DNA from: Kiritimatiellia bacterium
GTDB lineage: Bacteria > Verrucomicrobiota > Kiritimatiellia > RFP12 > UBA1067
Direction: 5' to 3'
DNA length: 6,663 bases
Assembly (NCBI GenBank): GCA_017547265.1
Contig: JAFYQC010000002.1
Coordinates: 1 to 6,663, forward strand
Under the pieces are notes generated by a model. The model worked only from the letters and a program-made list of their open reading frames with translations. It was not told the origin of the DNA and did no database searches. The translations under genes were made by a program, and so were the position numbers. Below are positions 4,840-6,663 of this stretch, piece by piece. Each line of letters opens with the position of its first letter. The first letter of the stretch is position 1.

Positions 4840-6195
4840 ATGAAGATTGCACATGTATTGAGGCGGCTCTCGTTCGACGACTGGGGCGGTACTGAGCAGG
4901 TCGTCTGGAACATCGCCAAGGCGCAGAAGGCGGCGGGGCACGAGGTTCGGATCTTTGCGACGACCGCGCTGTGGAAGGGATTGGTGGACACAAAGGCCAA
5001 ACAGTACGAGGAAATCGTCGAAGGCATAGAAATCCTTCGCTTCAAGCCGATATATCCTTGGTGGCCGATGCCGAAGCGTCTCGTCGACGAACTCGACAGG
5101 AAGGGGGGCAATCCGTTTGTCCCGGGGCTTGGCAAGGCGCTTCGCGAATGGAAGCCCGACGTCATCCATTGTCACGCGATGGCGCGCATTGCCGAATTGT
5201 GCTTAAGAGTTGCGGGTCAGGGGTCAGGGGTCAGTGCGCAGGAGTCAGGGGTCAGTAGTCAGGAGTCAGGGGTCAGGAGTCAGGAGTCAGTAGTCAGGGG
5301 GCAGGAGTCAGTAGGGCGAATTAAATGCGTTGTTTCTCTTCACGGTGGTGGAGCCAATGTGCCTGACGAAGAAGCGAAAAGTTTAAAGGCGCCGACGCGA
5401 GGGAGACTCCCCTGGGGTAAGATGGTCGACATCGCGATGGGCTGGACGCGCCGCATACCCGAGGATTTTGACGGCATTGTATGCGTAGGCGTGGACGAAT
5501 ATGAGCGCTACCGGGCGAAGCACCCTCACGTGATGTTTTTGCCAAACGGTGTAGATACGGCGATATTTGAAAGTGTGGGAGTGAGGGAGTGTGGGAGTGT
5601 GGGAGTGAGGGTGGACACGCTGAATGCCCCCACTCACCCACTCACAACTCACCCACTTACAACTCTTCTTTGCGTTGCCCGCATTGACCGGCAGAAGAAC
5701 CAGATGATGATAGTCGAGGCGTTGGCGAAGCATCCCGAGATGACGGCGAGGCTTGTTGGCCCCGTCACGCAGCAGGACTACCGCGACGAGCTTGAACGAC
5801 GCGCCGTCGAGCTTGGTGTAGCAGACCGCGTCGCTTTCGTAGGTGCGCTTAAGCCGGGGAGCCGCGAACTTGTCGAGGAATATGCCAATGCCGATGTCTT
5901 TGTCCTGCCGAGCCGACATGAGCCGTTTGGAATCGTCGTTCTCGAAGCTTGGGCTTCTGGGCTTCCCGTCGTGGCGAGCGACGTGGGCGGACTTGGCAGG
6001 CTTTGCGCCGCGCATCCAGAAGCGGCAATCAAGTTCGCTCCAGGCGAGGCCAAAGCACTTGATGATGTTTTGCGGCGCGTTGGAAGCGATGCGGCGCTGC
6101 GCGAGCGTCTTTCTGCGGCAGGCCGTGCCGCAGCGGCTGAATACGACTGGCGGACTCTTTCCTCTCGCCTAGTTGATTTTTACGCCGAAATATGA
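4840..6195 (+). CDS. GT4-family glycosyltransferase
   Basis: A 451-residue GT-B fold transferase, predicted to add a sugar from a nucleotide-sugar donor to a lipid-linked glycan on the cytoplasmic face of the membrane. The N-terminal domain opens MKIAHVLRR with the GGTEQ loop (G16-E19) and carries IHCHAMARIA and CVVSLHGG. The hinge is FLPNGVDTAIF, and the donor-binding domain starts at LLCVARIDRQKN (~276). E361 and E369 form the EX7E motif (EPFGIVVLE), followed by the family's GLPVVASDVGGL. The start is supported by AGGAAGGG upstream and by the 1-base gap from the sensor gene. Two DNA repeat inserts lengthen the protein: a heptamer array giving residues ~126-158 (QESGV-type repeats) between the Rossmann strands, and an inverted-arm insert giving ~245-276 at the interdomain hinge. 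Without them the length would be about 385, usual for GT4. The sugar specificity cannot be read from the sequence. Confidence 0.95.
   Translation: MKIAHVLRRLSFDDWGGTEQVVWNIAKAQKAAGHEVRIFATTALWKGLVDTKAKQYEEIVEGIEILRFKPIYPWWPMPKRLVDELDRKGGNPFVPGLGKALREWKPDVIHCHAMARIAELCLRVAGQGSGVSAQESGVSSQESGVRSQESVVRGQESVGRIKCVVSLHGGGANVPDEEAKSLKAPTRGRLPWGKMVDIAMGWTRRIPEDFDGIVCVGVDEYERYRAKHPHVMFLPNGVDTAIFESVGVRECGSVGVRVDTLNAPTHPLTTHPLTTLLCVARIDRQKNQMMIVEALAKHPEMTARLVGPVTQQDYRDELERRAVELGVADRVAFVGALKPGSRELVEEYANADVFVLPSRHEPFGIVVLEAWASGLPVVASDVGGLGRLCAAHPEAAIKFAPGEAKALDDVLRRVGSDAALRERLSAAGRAAAAEYDWRTLSSRLVDFYAEI
5214..5311. repeat. Array of 14 heptamers, consensus GRGTCAG, inside the second GT4 gene
   Basis: Fourteen consecutive 7-base units stay in perfect register: GGGTCAG five times, GAGTCAG five times, TAGTCAG twice, and single TGCGCAG and GGGGCAG variants. 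Three DNA units (21 bases) give one 7-residue protein repeat, seen as SGVSAQE, SGVSSQE, SGVRSQE and SVVRGQE. There is no C/T-rich return arm, unlike the other inserts. It sits in the N-terminal Rossmann domain between AELCLR and KCVVSLHGG. The two TAG triplets are both out of frame. Confidence 0.9.
5573..5665. repeat. In-frame GTGTGGGA/ACTCACCC insert (copy F), GT4 interdomain linker
   Basis: The left arm is five octamers: GTGTGGGA, GTGAGGGA, GTGTGGGA, GTGTGGGA, GTGAGGGT (5573-5612). The right arm alternates 8 and 7 bases: ACTCACCC, ACTCACA, ACTCACCC, ACTTACA, ACTC (5632-5665). Arms are partly complementary. It encodes residues ~245-276, between PNGVDTAIF and LLCVARID, the same structural site as copy B in the first gene. 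Confidence 0.85.
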
Positions 6196-6214
6196 TTAAA
6201 TATATACCTAATAA

Positions 6215-6663
6215 ATGCAGGAAGACGAACTTACAGAAGAAGAGCGCGCAAGACTGCGCGGCCTTATCGCGTTTCAGAAGGTAGTGCTGGGCATTGCCTT
6301 GCGTTGGTGGTTTCTTTTTGTTGTTGTTTTTCTGTCTCTTCTCACATTTTTCTCGGCTTTTCTGTGGATGCGCGGGGCAAAGAGCGTGAAGCGTTTCGAG
6401 GCTAAGACGCGACTTCTTTTCTCGCCAAAGAAAGTGTCCAGAATCGATGTTCTTGGCGACAAGCAACTAATGACCATCCTGGAGAGGCCGTCCCTCAAGC
6501 GCAGAGTGAATGAGCTTGTCGACATGGAGCTCATGGAGCGCATGTGCCTAACAGTTGACCTTAAGATCGAACAAAGTCGGCGGCAGAGCAATCTGTTCAC
6601 GCTTACGGCGGCCTCCAAGACGCGAAAGGGTGCCTACGCCAAGGTGAACGCGTACGCCGACAT
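6215..6663 (+). CDS. Wzz-like polysaccharide co-polymerase (chain-length determinant), 3' end outside the window
   Basis: The first 149 codons of a gene that runs off the right edge. The protein has a short acidic cytoplasmic N-terminus (MQEDELTEEERARLRG), one strong transmembrane segment at ~23-52, and then a periplasmic region with an LFSPKKVSRIDVLGDKQ strand. This is followed by ILERPSLKRRVNEL, a helix, and the QSNLFTLTAAS / A-x(2)-VNAYAD stretch. This order (TM1, a strand after it, a conserved N-L-F-x-L/I-x-A segment, then Ala-rich helix) is typical of Wzz/PCP proteins, which set polymer length with the Wzy polymerase. The ATG at 6215 is the only reasonable start: an in-frame TAA lies directly before it (6212-6214) and the next ATG is at the end of the membrane helix. 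No Shine-Dalgarno sequence is visible. The second membrane helix, and any fused tyrosine kinase, would lie beyond the window. The family call rests on pattern only; the gene itself is near certain. Confidence 0.8.
   Translation, partial: MQEDELTEEERARLRGLIAFQKVVLGIALRWWFLFVVVFLSLLTFFSAFLWMRGAKSVKRFEAKTRLLFSPKKVSRIDVLGDKQLMTILERPSLKRRVNELVDMELMERMCLTVDLKIEQSRRQSNLFTLTAASKTRKGAYAKVNAYAD

Noticed and set aside
5214..5311. CRISPR array
   Set aside because: The units are contiguous 7-mers with no spacers, inside an intact coding gene.
5383..6015. Minus-strand open frame of 210 codons
   Set aside because: It is antisense to the GT4 catalytic domain and its repeats are merely the complement of the insert at 5573-5665.
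6192..6284. ATG at 6192 overlapping the GT4 stop as the start of the next gene
   Set aside because: It has the coupled ATGA form but is in a different frame from the Wzz-like sequence and reaches a stop after about 30 codons with no recognisable product.

Overview
The window reads as part of an exopolysaccharide or O-antigen-type surface-polysaccharide operon on the + strand of a GC-rich Gram-negative bacterium. Four genes lie head to tail with no real gaps. A gene of the PVC group (Verrucomicrobiota/Kiritimatiellota-like) is my best guess for the host, because of the transporter-histidine kinase fusion and the many low-complexity, hairpin-like DNA inserts inside genes. No marker gene is present, so the taxonomy is tentative.

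Layout. (1) 1-1965: a glycosyltransferase cut by the left window edge, fusing a GT4 domain to a WecG/TagA/CpsF (GT26) domain. (2) 1962-4838: a hybrid sensor protein made of an APC-type 12-helix transporter domain, two further membrane helices flanking a ~60-residue extracytoplasmic loop, a HisKA/HATPase kinase core and a C-terminal receiver. (3) 4840-6195: a second GT4 glycosyltransferase. (4) 6215 to the right edge: the N-terminal part of a Wzz-like polysaccharide co-polymerase. Genes 1 and 2 overlap by 4 bases (ATGA) and genes 2 and 3 are 1 base apart, each with a Shine-Dalgarno sequence, so they are almost certainly co-transcribed and translationally coupled. The glycosyltransferases would build a lipid-linked repeat unit at the cytoplasmic face. 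The Wzz-like protein would set polymer length. The sensor would tie the pathway to an extracellular or transported small molecule.

The most unusual content is a set of seven in-frame DNA inserts inside the three long genes. Five are built from 6-8 base G/A-rich repeats facing a C/T-rich complementary arm, one is a pure 14-unit heptamer array, and one is a GC-rich nested-hairpin element. All keep the reading frame open, and six fall at domain boundaries or in predicted loops; the seventh, at the left edge, lies in a domain that is not fully visible. Copies of the same DNA are read in different frames in different genes, so the nucleic acid rather than the peptide is what has been propagated. 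This looks like a family of ORF-compatible dispersed elements, comparable in behaviour to Rickettsia palindromic elements, though I cannot show any common origin. No RNA genes, CRISPR arrays, transposase genes or convincing terminators were seen, and no stretch over 300 bases lacks a gene.
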